Shown here: piece by piece, positions 1-9,435 of the stretch
Layout: each line of letters begins with the position of its first letter
How positions within the stretch are numbered: the stretch's first letter is position 1
Origin: Strigamia acuminata
Taxonomy: Eukaryota > Arthropoda > Chilopoda > Geophilomorpha > Linotaeniidae
NCBI GenBank assembly: GCA_949358305.1
Contig: OX442315.1
Location: 12,736,427-12,800,426, forward strand
Reading direction: 5' to 3'
DNA: 64,000 nucleotides
The notes under the pieces: model-generated
Database searches by the model: none
What the model was told of the DNA's origin: nothing
The model's input: the letters and a program-made list of their open reading frames with translations, nothing else
Program-made: the position numbers and the translations under genes

Positions 1-1882
1 GTTTGACCCTTTCACCGGCGCGGTTATGTTCATCTCCGGGGTGGCCTAGGTCGATTCCTTCCTTTCGGAAAGAGTTCAATAAGGCACGTCCCAGTTCAGC
101 CATTGTATATTGTCGGCCGGCAGAGTCCTGGAAGTTCTCCTCCTGTATGGAAGGGCGAGAGCTGTGCGAAGATCGGTTGGAGGCATTCGGTCGGTCCGAA
201 TGGTGCTGGTTGCTGCCGCGGCTCTCTCGGTGCGATCCGGATGACGGTCGACTTTGGTCGTCGTCGTCCGATGAATCAGAAGGGTCGGAAGGGTCGCCTT
301 GTGGGTGATCTCTTGGTCCCTTCGGGGGGACTTCTCCGCCATCCCGTGATTTCTTCGAGCCTCCGGAGGGCGGCGGCTCCTTTTCGTCGCTGCTCCCGTA
401 AAAAGAATGCCATTTATTCTCTTCGCTTTCTGGGCGCTCGCGGTCCTTATTCGCGTTCTTTTTGTTGAGTAACGCGTCGATTGCGGCGCTTCTTTCGGAT
501 CGTTTCGAGGGGTTACGGTTTCTGGATTTTCTATCCGGTTGGTCGTCTTCCTGTGACTTCCTCTTTTTTGTTTCGGCGTTGGAGCCGCTGGTGGGCTCTT
601 TGTCCGTTTTCGGATCCTCCTTTTTATTCCTCTCCGAAACGTCCGGCTCGTACTCTCTTTGGAATTTCTCTGTTTCCTTTTCCCAATTTTCGGCTTCCCA
701 TCGTTTTTGCTCGTCAATTATCGCTTTTTTCTTAGCTTGGTACTCGTCGGTCCATCTGTACCTCTCCCATTCTTCTTGTTCTTCACGAAATTGCTCCTTT
801 TCTCTCCTTGCTCTTGCGGCTTTCATCCTTTCGTGGTATTGCTCTTCCCACTTCTGGTGTTGCTGCTGAGCTTCTTCTCTCAGTTTCTGCAATTTCTCGA
901 CTTTTCGTTGGGCCAGGAGGGCTCGGAATTGTTCTTCGTAGTCTTGGGCTTCTCTGTGCCTTCCTTCTACTGTATTATTCCATTCTCTTCGTATTTTTGC
1001 TTCCTGCTCTTCCCTTATCCTCTGTACCATTTCTTCCGTTTCCTCCGTGGTCCTTTTTTCACGCTGCAGTCGTTCCTCTTCCTCGTTCCAAAGTTCTCTC
1101 CTCTCAGCGCTTACTCTACGCTGACAATTTATCGTTTCCTGCCTCGATTCTTCTCGGGCTTTCTCCCGAGATTCGTGAAGGGCTTTGTGAGGATCGGGCA
1201 CAAAGTTACCTACGTCACTCGGCGTTTCTTGCGAAACAGGCGTCTCCGCCGCTGGTCTTGCGACTGGCGTCGGGGCCTGTGCTGCGCAAATTGCTTTTGT
1301 GAGTATAGTAATCGAGTCCCAGACTGACGTTCCCGGCGGAATATCGGTTACTGCCTTCAGTCGGGCTGCTTGTTGCGATAGATGAATTAAATGGGCGACT
1401 TCGGGGGAAACAGGGGCAGGTCTCGCCGAGGCGCTGGAGGCCATCGGGGTCCTACTCGTATTTCTCGCCGGAGTTTCGTTCAGGGGGGCAGATTGGTGAC
1501 TTTTTGCCGGTGATGGGCTGCTGTCGATTGTAGTCGTCCGCCTCGGAGTTTCTGTCTTCTCCTCGGCTACCAGTATCGGCACTCGTCCTGTTGTTGTATC
1601 GCGAATTTCTTCTTGATTTTCTAGGACTTCTGTATCGGTATCTTCGACAAAGGGCATATCTGAGGAGAGCGGCTCTCGCTCGGGCTCGGTTAGGGCCTCG
1701 AGCGAAGCAGCTGCTTCCTCTTTCTGCGCCTTTGCTTTCCTCCGATTCGCTCGGGCTTTCGCCTTCGCGGATTGTTCGGGAACCGGGCCGCCCGACCTTA
1801 GGTTATAGTCGGAGGTCCGTTTTCCCTTTTCGAGCGTAGGTCGCTCGTTATCAGACGCGGATTGTTCATCTTGGTCTGACAT
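1..1882 (-). CDS. Gag-like protein of an LTR retrotransposon, C-terminus beyond the window
   Basis: On the reverse strand one frame stays open from an ATG at 1882-1880 to the window edge, about 627 codons with no stop. The product is strongly charged. It begins MSDQDEQSASDNERP, has a Pro/Ser/Thr-rich part to about residue 230, then a long Glu/Arg/Gln-rich region (about residues 240-430) typical of a coiled coil, then a Ser/Arg/Asp-rich tail with an acidic run of Asp residues near 250. No zinc knuckle, protease or polymerase motif is visible before the edge. The role is inferred from context: the start codon lies about 75 bases inside a primer-binding site and an LTR on the same strand, where gag is expected. 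The frame looks intact and its GC content is well above the surroundings, which suggests a recent insertion. It could instead be a host coiled-coil gene, but the flanking LTR argues against that. Confidence 0.7.
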   Translation of the reverse strand, partial: MSDQDEQSASDNERPTLEKGKRTSDYNLRSGGPVPEQSAKAKARANRRKAKAQKEEAAASLEALTEPEREPLSSDMPFVEDTDTEVLENQEEIRDTTTGRVPILVAEEKTETPRRTTTIDSSPSPAKSHQSAPLNETPARNTSRTPMASSASARPAPVSPEVAHLIHLSQQAARLKAVTDIPPGTSVWDSITILTKAICAAQAPTPVARPAAETPVSQETPSDVGNFVPDPHKALHESREKAREESRQETINCQRRVSAERRELWNEEEERLQREKRTTEETEEMVQRIREEQEAKIRREWNNTVEGRHREAQDYEEQFRALLAQRKVEKLQKLREEAQQQHQKWEEQYHERMKAARARREKEQFREEQEEWERYRWTDEYQAKKKAIIDEQKRWEAENWEKETEKFQREYEPDVSERNKKEDPKTDKEPTSGSNAETKKRKSQEDDQPDRKSRNRNPSKRSERSAAIDALLNKKNANKDRERPESEENKWHSFYGSSDEKEPPPSGGSKKSRDGGEVPPKGPRDHPQGDPSDPSDSSDDDDQSRPSSGSHRESRGSNQHHSDRPNASNRSSHSSRPSIQEENFQDSAGRQYTMAELGRALLNSFRKEGIDLGHPGDEHNRAGERVK

Positions 1883-1957
1883 TTCTTTGAGTAATTCTTC
1901 GATTTGGGTTATTATATTAAATGAGAGATCACAAGTTCAGTTGAGATTTATTTCTAA

Positions 1958-1975
1958 ATCCCGGCCAGACCCCCA
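1958..1975 (-). other. Retrotransposon primer-binding site (tRNA-Pro-like)
   Basis: Reverse strand reads TGGGGGTCTGGCCGGGAT, two bases inside the LTR end. The opening TGG is the complement of a tRNA CCA tail. From memory, 14 of 18 bases agree with a tRNA-Pro primer site; the mismatches lie in positions 7-11. Minus-strand DNA synthesis would start here. Which tRNA is used is uncertain. Confidence 0.55.
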
Positions 1976-1977
1976 CG

Positions 1978-2798
1978 TGTCGCGTCCTACCTGGTGATAG
2001 GTTTAATGAGCTAACGTGTATTACTTTACCTGTGATTCTACTAAATATGTAAATTACCCAAATGAATACTAAGTATATGTAAATGAACAAACAGGTTTAT
2101 TCAATAGGCGTAAGCCTTAAAATACACTCAGTATAAAGCTAAAGTCGACTTGGTCAGAGTCGAACAAAGGATTTCTCAAGATGGCGTCGTCGGTTCCGCG
2201 TGGTCGGCGGAACAAAGGCGGCATCTCGAGTTGTCGTAAATTCGTCACGGATTCGTCGTTCACGGACGCGGTGGAATGCTCTTTCGAGTCTTCTATCCGT
2301 GCCTGTTGTCTAGGGGTTGGTTTTAGCGTCGCAAGGCTCCGTCCAGAAACGAGGAGTTTCTTACAGGGCACTCGGACACTTTGGTGGCGGAATAACCGTG
2401 GGTCGGTTATTCGGTGTGAATTCACAAGGGTTATTTTCCTGCTTTCGCAGGAAATAAACGCACAGTGTAAATTCGTGAGAGTTACAGTTGCACTGGAATC
2501 AGCGGTCCTCGATCAATCCTAACTTGTATTTGAAGTTGGCCTGACGGTGAGGTAGTTGCTGTGTTCTTGGTGTCGTTTGTGTAAGTTCTGCTTGTAGGGC
2601 GCGAAACTCTACCTGATATAGGCCAGGGTGAGGGGCCTGGTTCGGCCAATGGGGGCCGGCCACGCGTCACCTCACCCCCTCGGGGCACGCGCTTCCCAGG
2701 GGGGGAAGGCGGAGCCAACGCGAGGGAACTGACCTTTCCTAGTGACTCATGCGGATGGCGTCCACTGGAGGGACGACCACCCGCGGGGTCACCAGACA
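1978..2798 (-). mobile_element. 5' LTR of a Ty3/gypsy-like retrotransposon
   Basis: An 821-base block begins TGTCGCG on the forward strand and ends CCAGACA, so on the element's strand it runs TGTCTGG...CGCGACA, the usual TG...CA layout. A possible TATA (TATATCAGG, reverse strand near 2620-2612) and a polyadenylation signal (AATAAA, reverse strand 2101-2096) lie in the expected order. The primer site starts two bases beyond the inner end and the gag-like frame follows. The second LTR and the target duplication lie outside the window, so the outer boundary at 2798 rests on the terminal motif alone. Confidence 0.65.
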
Positions 2799-3124
2799 TT
2801 TGACTACCACAAATACAAAACTAAATAGAAGTAAAATCCACTTATTTGACCAAATCACTAAGCTAAGGCCATACAGCCTCCTTGAAACCAACTGAGAAAA
2901 ATATGTTTACATTCCAATTAATTTCTAACAATAGTCTAACGCAAATGCTATCAGCAGTCGTTTGTTTCTTTCCATCAGATAAACTGCAGAATTCTTGAAA
3001 TCTTATAATACACCACAAGCTGCATACATTATCTGTAAATCAAAAGAACCTAAAAGCCAAAACATAAATGCTACACATTACATTCAGTTCCACCCATCCA
3101 CTTTGATTTCCCCTAGAACTAATT
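2799..3124. other. Intergenic, upstream of the acyltransferase gene
   Basis: AT-rich sequence with no coding frame. A pyrimidine-rich stretch ending CCCCTAG at 3116 could be a 3' splice site placing the start codon at 3125 near the beginning of the second transcribed exon. No clear TATA box is seen. Confidence 0.35.
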
Positions 3125-6100
3125 ATGAAAACATTACCAGCTAACTTCTCAATAGTTCACTCCTCTAACTCATCCACAAGTTGGATTTTTAATACCACTG
3201 ATGGGTATGACGACCCGGTTGTCATATTTTTAAATGCCATTACATCAGAAACCGCGGTAAAATACGCGACGACGGCAGTGTGCACAATCTTGTTTATTAC
3301 ACTTGCTGTAAGTTGTTTCAACTGTATAAAAGCGCCACAACTCAACAATAACAACCATCATTTACTCATTTCAGCTTCCAATGATTGTAGGAACACTCTT
3401 TTTAACAATCAATTACGCTGGCGCTGGAGTAATATATCTACTACACCGCCTAAAATACAAACTGAAGCATGGAAAACCTGGAATTGACGAAGATGCAGCA
3501 CGTCAGGCCATCTGGGCATGGTGGTACTGGGTGTCTAAAATATGGTTTGGTAAGTTTAATCTTGTTTCCTTATGAAACAATCTGTTTTATTTTTTAGTTC
3601 ACACTTAATATCATATTTTGTCATATTCATTTAGGATTTGAAATGGTTGGACTCGATGCAGTCCCTCCGGATGAACCAGTTATGTTTATTGTAGTGCATG
3701 GTATAACGCCTGCTGCCATTGGCAGTGGACTTGCAATCATATCAAAATATCGCCAACATTATCCGTACGGTGTAGTAGACAAACATCATGTTAATCATCC
3801 AAGTAAACACACGATAAGCATTAATTAAGGGTACCTATATGATTGAAAAATATATTTTACAATATATTCCAAAGTGAACTGCTTTTCGCAAAATTTAAGT
3901 ACATATTATTTGTGCATTTTATGGTAGAATTGAAAAAATATTTTTAGACCCCGCCATTTGCAATTATTAAACAATTTATTGAAGAATTCATTTAAAACAA
4001 TCTACTTTTTCAATATATTTTTATTTGCCAAGCAATAATAGTGCAACTGTTAAAAAATACATTCCATACAATATTTTCATACATTTCAAATTCTCTAACA
4101 ATAGTACAGTAGAGTCGTAGAGCATCCATCATCTGAACATCTGTTAAGCGACCGGTTATCCGAATAGCATTGATCGATCTATTTTTAATTGTCTTTTTCC
4201 AATTTTTATTTCCATGTATTCCATGGACAAAAAAAATTTCCTTCAGTTTAGTTGTACTAAGTTTATCTACCAGGTGGCATAAAAATCCATTGAGATTTAA
4301 TGACATCATTATTTGCCCGGCTATTTTTTAATACTGTTGTTAGGGCAAGACAAGAGACCAGGTCTGCAGAGATTTTTTTTGTCCACAACTGTACAGTGTG
4401 GTATGAACTGTGACTGATATGGTCTTCGCCAGTGCAATCAGGGGACTGTAGACACTGGTTTGCAAAGCATACTCACTTAAAATAACGGAGACTCCCTAAT
4501 ATTGATTGGTTGGCCTTTATTAGTGTTGTCTAGGGGTATGGGGAATCTCGTTACCCGTTGCGGGGGTGCCACAAAGGCATGCCGCACCGGCAACCGACCC
4601 GTCACACACTGGACGTGAGCCCAATGGGTGACGTGGTCGGTCCAACAAACCATTCGTGTCGTACTTACCTACAACCCACGCGTCCACTCATGGAGGCTGC
4701 ACTATGGAGACCGCCATAGCACTGAGCTTCTTTGTGGTGAATGGTGAGGAGTACAGAGTCCACAGCCCAAGACACGTCTTGTCCCGTTTGATGAATACCT
4801 TCTCCTCCTCTCATTTCTACGGCTGGCAAGACCGTTCTGATCAGTGTCCAACAACTCTCTCCTCACCACACCACTCAGCTCCCTCTTCCCCAGGCTAGGT
4901 GAATCACCCACAAAGGGGATGACCTTTGGGGACGTACGGAGGTGTGTGGCAGTGCCACAAGTAACCTGGGTGGCCAAGCAGTCACAGAACGTACGAGTAC
5001 ACCTAATGTCCGGTTTTGCAAAGAAATCGGTTTTACGGACACCTATGACTCCCAATAAGTTGAGGTAATCGATGCTTTACTGTAATTTAAAATAGGTTTT
5101 AGAACACATTTATTGTGATAAATAAATAATATTGTGGAATACATTTTATAACACATCCTCCAAAATGTATTATAATTTGTAAAACAATAGCAACGTATTT
5201 TTTAACCATATGGGCAAACACCAGCTGAAATTTTAAATTAAATTTTCGAATGTTGCTGTACTATACAATTGTAAGAATGTCCAATGATTTCTAGTGTTAA
5301 AAGACTTTTTTACACTGTTCGGTCTTGATGCCTGGACAAGGGAAGAATGTGTGAAAATTCTTCAAGACGGCAACGACTTAGCCATAATGCCTGGTGGAGT
5401 TCTAGAAATGAAATACTCCGACTCAAATTATAACATTGTGTGGGGTAACCGCAAAGGATTTGCAAGTGTGGCCAAAGATGCTAAAGTGGTAAGTATCAAG
5501 CACTAAATTGGCAGGTCCAAATTTGTTTCAAACTAACAACTAACTTGAACAATTCAGGCTATCGTCCCAATGGTTTGCCTCAATTTGAACGAATCTTTTT
5601 GGACACCATTCATCTTCCAAAGTAAGTTTAACAAAGTTAAAGATTCATCAATTTTTGAACCATATGGTCTAAACATGAAAATAACCAGATTTAATTGAAC
5701 AAAACTAACACTACAATAAAAGCAAAACCATTTTCTTCTTATTTTCAGAATTCACACGAAGCAGATTTGCACCAAAACGCTTTGCTGTTGCCGTGGGTGG
5801 ACTACCTGTCAAACTGACGTAATTTTAACTAACTCCATTCAAAAACTCATTTAGACTAAATACATTTTTAAACTGCTTAGACACTGTGATTGAATCACAA
5901 TCTCAAAAGAAAAATGCAAAAGATATAGAAAAGTGACCCCATTGGTCAATTTTGCAAAAGTATCCTTTGGCATTTTCATTTTGCGAGTGATTACATCTTT
6001 TTCGAGGGAAAGAAAGTAACAAAGGATACTTTTAGTTATCAGATTGCACGCACCTAATCTATCTTGTGAGGATATTGTATACATGTGGATATTCTATGCA

Positions 6101-7448
6101 ATGTTGCTGCAATATCAATGCAAGCTGGGCCAACAAACATGCAACTTAGATTTATCTCCACACCATTCTTCTGCTACCTGTACCTGTAATCCTGAGCATC
6201 ATAAAGCTGGATCACACTTCTGTTCACACTAGGTCGATGCAACGCAAGGAAAAATTAGTCAAACGGAACGCAGTCTGTTCACACTGTAGAGCACGCGTGA
6301 ACAGAGCCTGAAACAATTGATGTTGCGTCTGGCCAATCAGATTGTTTCAATGAAACCTGGAATTGGATCTAGTTCTAAAACTAGTTGCAGAATCCGAAAA
6401 TGACGGCCTGTTTGCATGTAGCAAAGTCTCGCAAACCAGACGTGAATCGACGAGAGTTGGAGTCGACCGTGATTGGTTGGCCGCGAGACCTTTCCTTGCG
6501 TTGCGTCGCTGACTTCAACTTGGAGTTGAAGCAGAAATTGGCGTCAACGTCAAGAATTTTTGGACGCAAGCAGCTTGCGTTGCGTCAGTTTTCTTGCGTT
6601 GCGTCTAGTGTGAACACAAGCATGAACCTAGCTTAAAACTGTTAATAAGGTGAAATGAATTAAACATTTTCATTTCAATTGTGGAAAATGCCAACAAACT
6701 GTACAAATACAATTTTAAACTGTACTTTTATTTCCAGTGCAATCTTGGGTCCTCCAATACCATTTGATGAATCAAAAACAGTTGACGACATATTTGATGA
6801 GGTAACTACAAATTTCAACATACCCATTGCAATATAGGATGTGAGATTGCAAATGGGGCACTACGGTAGCCCGTAACCCATCAAACACCTAAACCACTCT
6901 AGTGACAATTGGAAACATACAGTAAGTCCCTACATACGAACAAGTTCCAAGTCAAGATTGATGTCATTAAATCTCAATGGATTTTTATGCCACCTGGTAG
7001 ATAAACTGCAGCAAAATTTGAAGTTCAAATCTCTGAAAGTTCGTAACTCGAATGTTCGCATGTAGGGGTCTCATTGTATTAAAATGTGAAAATGTGTGTG
7101 CAACCAAAATGCAATTTAGTTCTTCTCTTTCAGTTTTTGGTAGGGAGATACTGCTCTTTGATGAGAGACTAATCAAGCTATTTTCTATTTTTATACATCA
7201 TGTGCGATCTGAGTAATTCTGTAAAGTCTCAGCACATGATTGTAATGACCAATCATACAGCAAATTATCTAAAATTCCTTATCGTTTATGTATTCCAGAC
7301 TTTAAGTGCAATGAGACAACTACTTGCTGCAAATCAAAGAATTCCAGGCAACAAGTTTTATGCCTTACTCGACAGATTCCGGACAATCAAGCCTAAGATC
7401 AAAATCACTAACAACACTCCAACCAATGTTGCCACAATTCAGGTTTAA
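3125..7448 (+). CDS. TMEM68-like membrane glycerolipid acyltransferase, 8 exons
   Basis: Exons by splice signal and frame: 3125-3307, 3375-3549, 3635-3802, 5295-5488, 5558-5621, 5749-5818, 6738-6801, 7299-7448, giving about 355 residues (human TMEM68 is about 324). The N-terminus carries a long hydrophobic stretch (about residues 46-85), as in family members anchored in the ER. The acyltransferase domain follows: VGLDAVPPDEP, then HG at 141-142, the glycine motif MPGG at 207-210, YNIVWGNRKGFA near 221-232, AIVPM at 241 and a RIPGNK-type C-terminal segment. The best-characterised relative, TMEM68, makes triacylglycerol and alkyl glycerolipids. Oddity: the His is followed by ITPAA, so the Asp that normally completes the catalytic pair (HX4D-type) is not seen, and substrate or activity may differ. 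Polyadenylation signal AATAAA at 7493. Introns 3, 6 and 7 contain transposons. Family placement is firm; the exact paralogue is not. Confidence 0.85.
4409..4986 (+). mobile_element. Small TIR transposon in intron 3 of the acyltransferase gene, TSD GAAC
   Basis: Ends TGTGACTG...CAGTCACA, flanked on both sides by GAAC (4405-4408 and 4987-4990), a 4-base target duplication. An inverted, diverged copy lies at 8664-9250. No transposase is visible, so it is non-autonomous. Short frames inside it are not genes. Confidence 0.75.
6201..6635. mobile_element. hAT-like non-autonomous TIR element in intron 6
   Basis: About 30-base imperfect inverted ends, best conserved as TGTTCACACTAG (6221-6232) and CTAGTGTGAACA (6605-6616), next to GCAACGCAAG blocks at both ends. 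The interior is rich in TTGCGTTGCGT. No transposase. No clear target duplication was found, so the superfamily is tentative. Confidence 0.6.
6920..7076. mobile_element. Mariner/Tigger-like MITE in intron 7
   Basis: 157-base element with inverted ends CAGTAAGTCCCTACATACGA and its partner ending CATGTAGGGGTCTCATTG, flanked by TA (6918-6919 and 7077-7078). The TA target and CAGT ends fit Tc1/mariner-type MITEs. Inside is a segment also present at 4270-4308 (AATCTCAATGG.. paired with CCACCTGG), which recurs near 27830 and 31290. Confidence 0.65.
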
Positions 7449-8329
7449 ATTATTTGAGGACAATAACTCAAAAGAAATGTTTAACTGTAACAAATAAAGA
7501 ATTAAAATCTTTGAAGTATTAATCACAAGAAAATAAAGTTTAGAAATTTATCAATAAGCTTCGACGAAATGAGTAATAAAAAAATTTCCTTTTTCATTTT
7601 TGAAAATGAAAAAATCTTTTATATAAAAATCATTGCAACATTTTGAAACATGTAAAACAGCTATTCTCCTAAGAAACTTGAATAAATAAATAAATAAAAA
7701 TAAACTATTCGTTATCAGGAAATCGATATGGATAAAAAGAGAAATGCAAAATCTATAAAAATTGGCGTTGCAACGATTGAGAGCGAAGCAGTGAAGTCAT
7801 CATTCAGGATCTGATAGTCTACCACTAGTGTTGTATCGAACGCAAACTAATAGTTTGCGTTCATGAACAACGTTCATTAGTTGTTGAATGAAGTTCGTGA
7901 ACTAGTTCATTTCTACAGATGAACGAAAAATTCAAACTTCGTTCACTTTTAGGAGTGAACTTGAACGAAGTTCACGTTCACCATGTTTGATGTTGAAAAC
8001 GTTGCAAAAATGTTAGTTTAAATGTTTAGATGACGTTTTCTTCATCAAAACATTCATTTCTAATCTACTACGAAAACAGCCATGAAAGCGATGAAAACGA
8101 CTGCTTTACTAAAAAAAAGTGTCTTTTTGTCATTTGCAATCCACAAAATGTAACAAAAAACATTTTAATTTCTAGAAATTAATTTCTGAAATGCTTTTAG
8201 TTTTTTGTTTTAAACGCACACTTATACTATCATTGAACTCATGACTAGCTGATTCAGTTAAACCTACCAATTCTAATTGTCACTAACAATGTTATCTTAT
8301 CTAATAATACGTAACGCGTCATAAGATTT
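7449..8329. repeat. Intergenic; GTTCA/TGAAC palindromic repeat at about 7825-7985
   Basis: After the polyadenylation signal the sequence is AT-rich. At 7825-7985 there are many copies of GTTCATGAAC, GTTCATTAG, AACGAAGTTC and similar half-palindromes, as in a degenerate transposon end. No reading frame of interest. Confidence 0.4.
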
Positions 8330-8441
8330 ATTTCGGTTGATAAGATCGAAATACTGAAAACATTCCTCGCCATTGTGTGCTCAAAAAGAGAGACTTAGAC
8401 GACTTCATATGTATGTAGTGAAAAATTCGCCTCTGTGAATT
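8330..8441 (+). promoter_or_regulatory. Conserved 5' module and non-coding first exon of NACHT gene 1
   Basis: This stretch matches segments at 14846-15016 and 20945-21122 upstream of the other two NACHT genes. The shared core is CATTGTGTG, then AAAAAGAGAGACTTAGACGA-like sequence, ending CTGTGAAT just before a GTAAGTA splice donor (8442). A GATA-type motif (TGATAAG) lies about 25 bases upstream of the core. I infer a promoter plus an untranslated exon. The matching acceptor ends at 9410 (TTTGCAG), giving a 969-base 5' intron that holds a transposon. Confidence 0.55.
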
Positions 8442-8663
8442 GTAAGTAATACGTTAATTTATCTAAAACTTTTATTAAATAGCAAAAAGTTTCCTCTAGA
8501 CTACAGTTTGCACCTGTTATACCTTGGTGGTAAATTCGTACTGCGCATCCCAATCTGCACAGACGATTTTTCTAATTCCAGTTGTTATTTAGCGGTATAA
8601 AGCATAATATTAGGCCTAATAATGCTACAATAAAGTAAAAAGGCAACAATAAACTCATCAATT

Positions 8664-9250
8664 TGTGACCGTCAGGCCACCTGGGGTGACCCACGTCACT
8701 GCCACACACCACCATACGGCCCCAAGATCACCCACTCATTGGGCAAGGTGATCTACCCTGGGGGAAGGTGGGAGCTGAGTGGTGTGGGGAGGAGTTGCAG
8801 ACAGAGAGAGAGTGTGGACACCGACCAGGACGATCGTGTGTTGAGAGAGTCTGAGGAGTTGTAGTTATCGAGGGGACAGGACGTGTCCCGGCTGTGTGGA
8901 CTCTGCACTCCTTCCCATTCACCACAGAAACGCTCAGTGTCATGGTGTCGGCCATGATGCAGCCTCCATGAGTGGCTACTGCAGGTCGTAGGTGAGTACG
9001 ACATGAATGTAATGTTGAACCGACCACGTCACCCATTGGGCTCGCGCCCAGTGTGTGATGGGTCGGTTGCCGGTGTGGCGTGCCTTTGTGGCACCCTCGC
9101 AACGGATAGCGGGATTCCCCATACCCCTAGACAACGTAATAAAGGCCAACCAACCAATATTAGGGAGACTCCGTTATTTCACGTGAGTATGCGTCCCACA
9201 CCAGAGTAATTAGTCCCCTAATTGCCCTGGCGAAGACCATAGCAGTCACA
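8664..9250 (-). mobile_element. Inverted copy of the 4409-4986 transposon, TSD AATT
   Basis: Ends TGTGACCG...CAGTCACA, flanked by AATT on both sides (8660-8663, 9251-9254). It matches the copy at 4409-4986 in reverse orientation along its length, including the GGTATGGGGAATC block and the GGTGTGTGGCAGTG block. It sits in the 5' intron of NACHT gene 1, and genes 2 and 3 lack it, so it inserted after the cluster duplicated. Confidence 0.75.
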
Positions 9251-9435
9251 AATTAAAAGTAATTTACAGCATAGTACCACAATATTGTTGTTAATTGCTA
9301 ATGCAAATCGCTAACAAAGGGTACAACAAAGAATAAGTTGTATTTGAAATATGAACATCCAACTTCGAACCAGAAGTAAACATTATAAGTGTCCATTAAA
9401 TAATTTGCAGATACCGGTTTTTGGATTCTACAATC

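Noticed and set aside
659-1327. Forward-strand frames at 3-1839
   Set aside because: All are antisense to a single continuous 627-codon reverse frame with gag-like composition next to an LTR.
4656-5068. Short frames on both strands inside 4409-4986
   Set aside because: The segment is a transposon copy repeated at 8664-9250; the frames are not conserved between copies.
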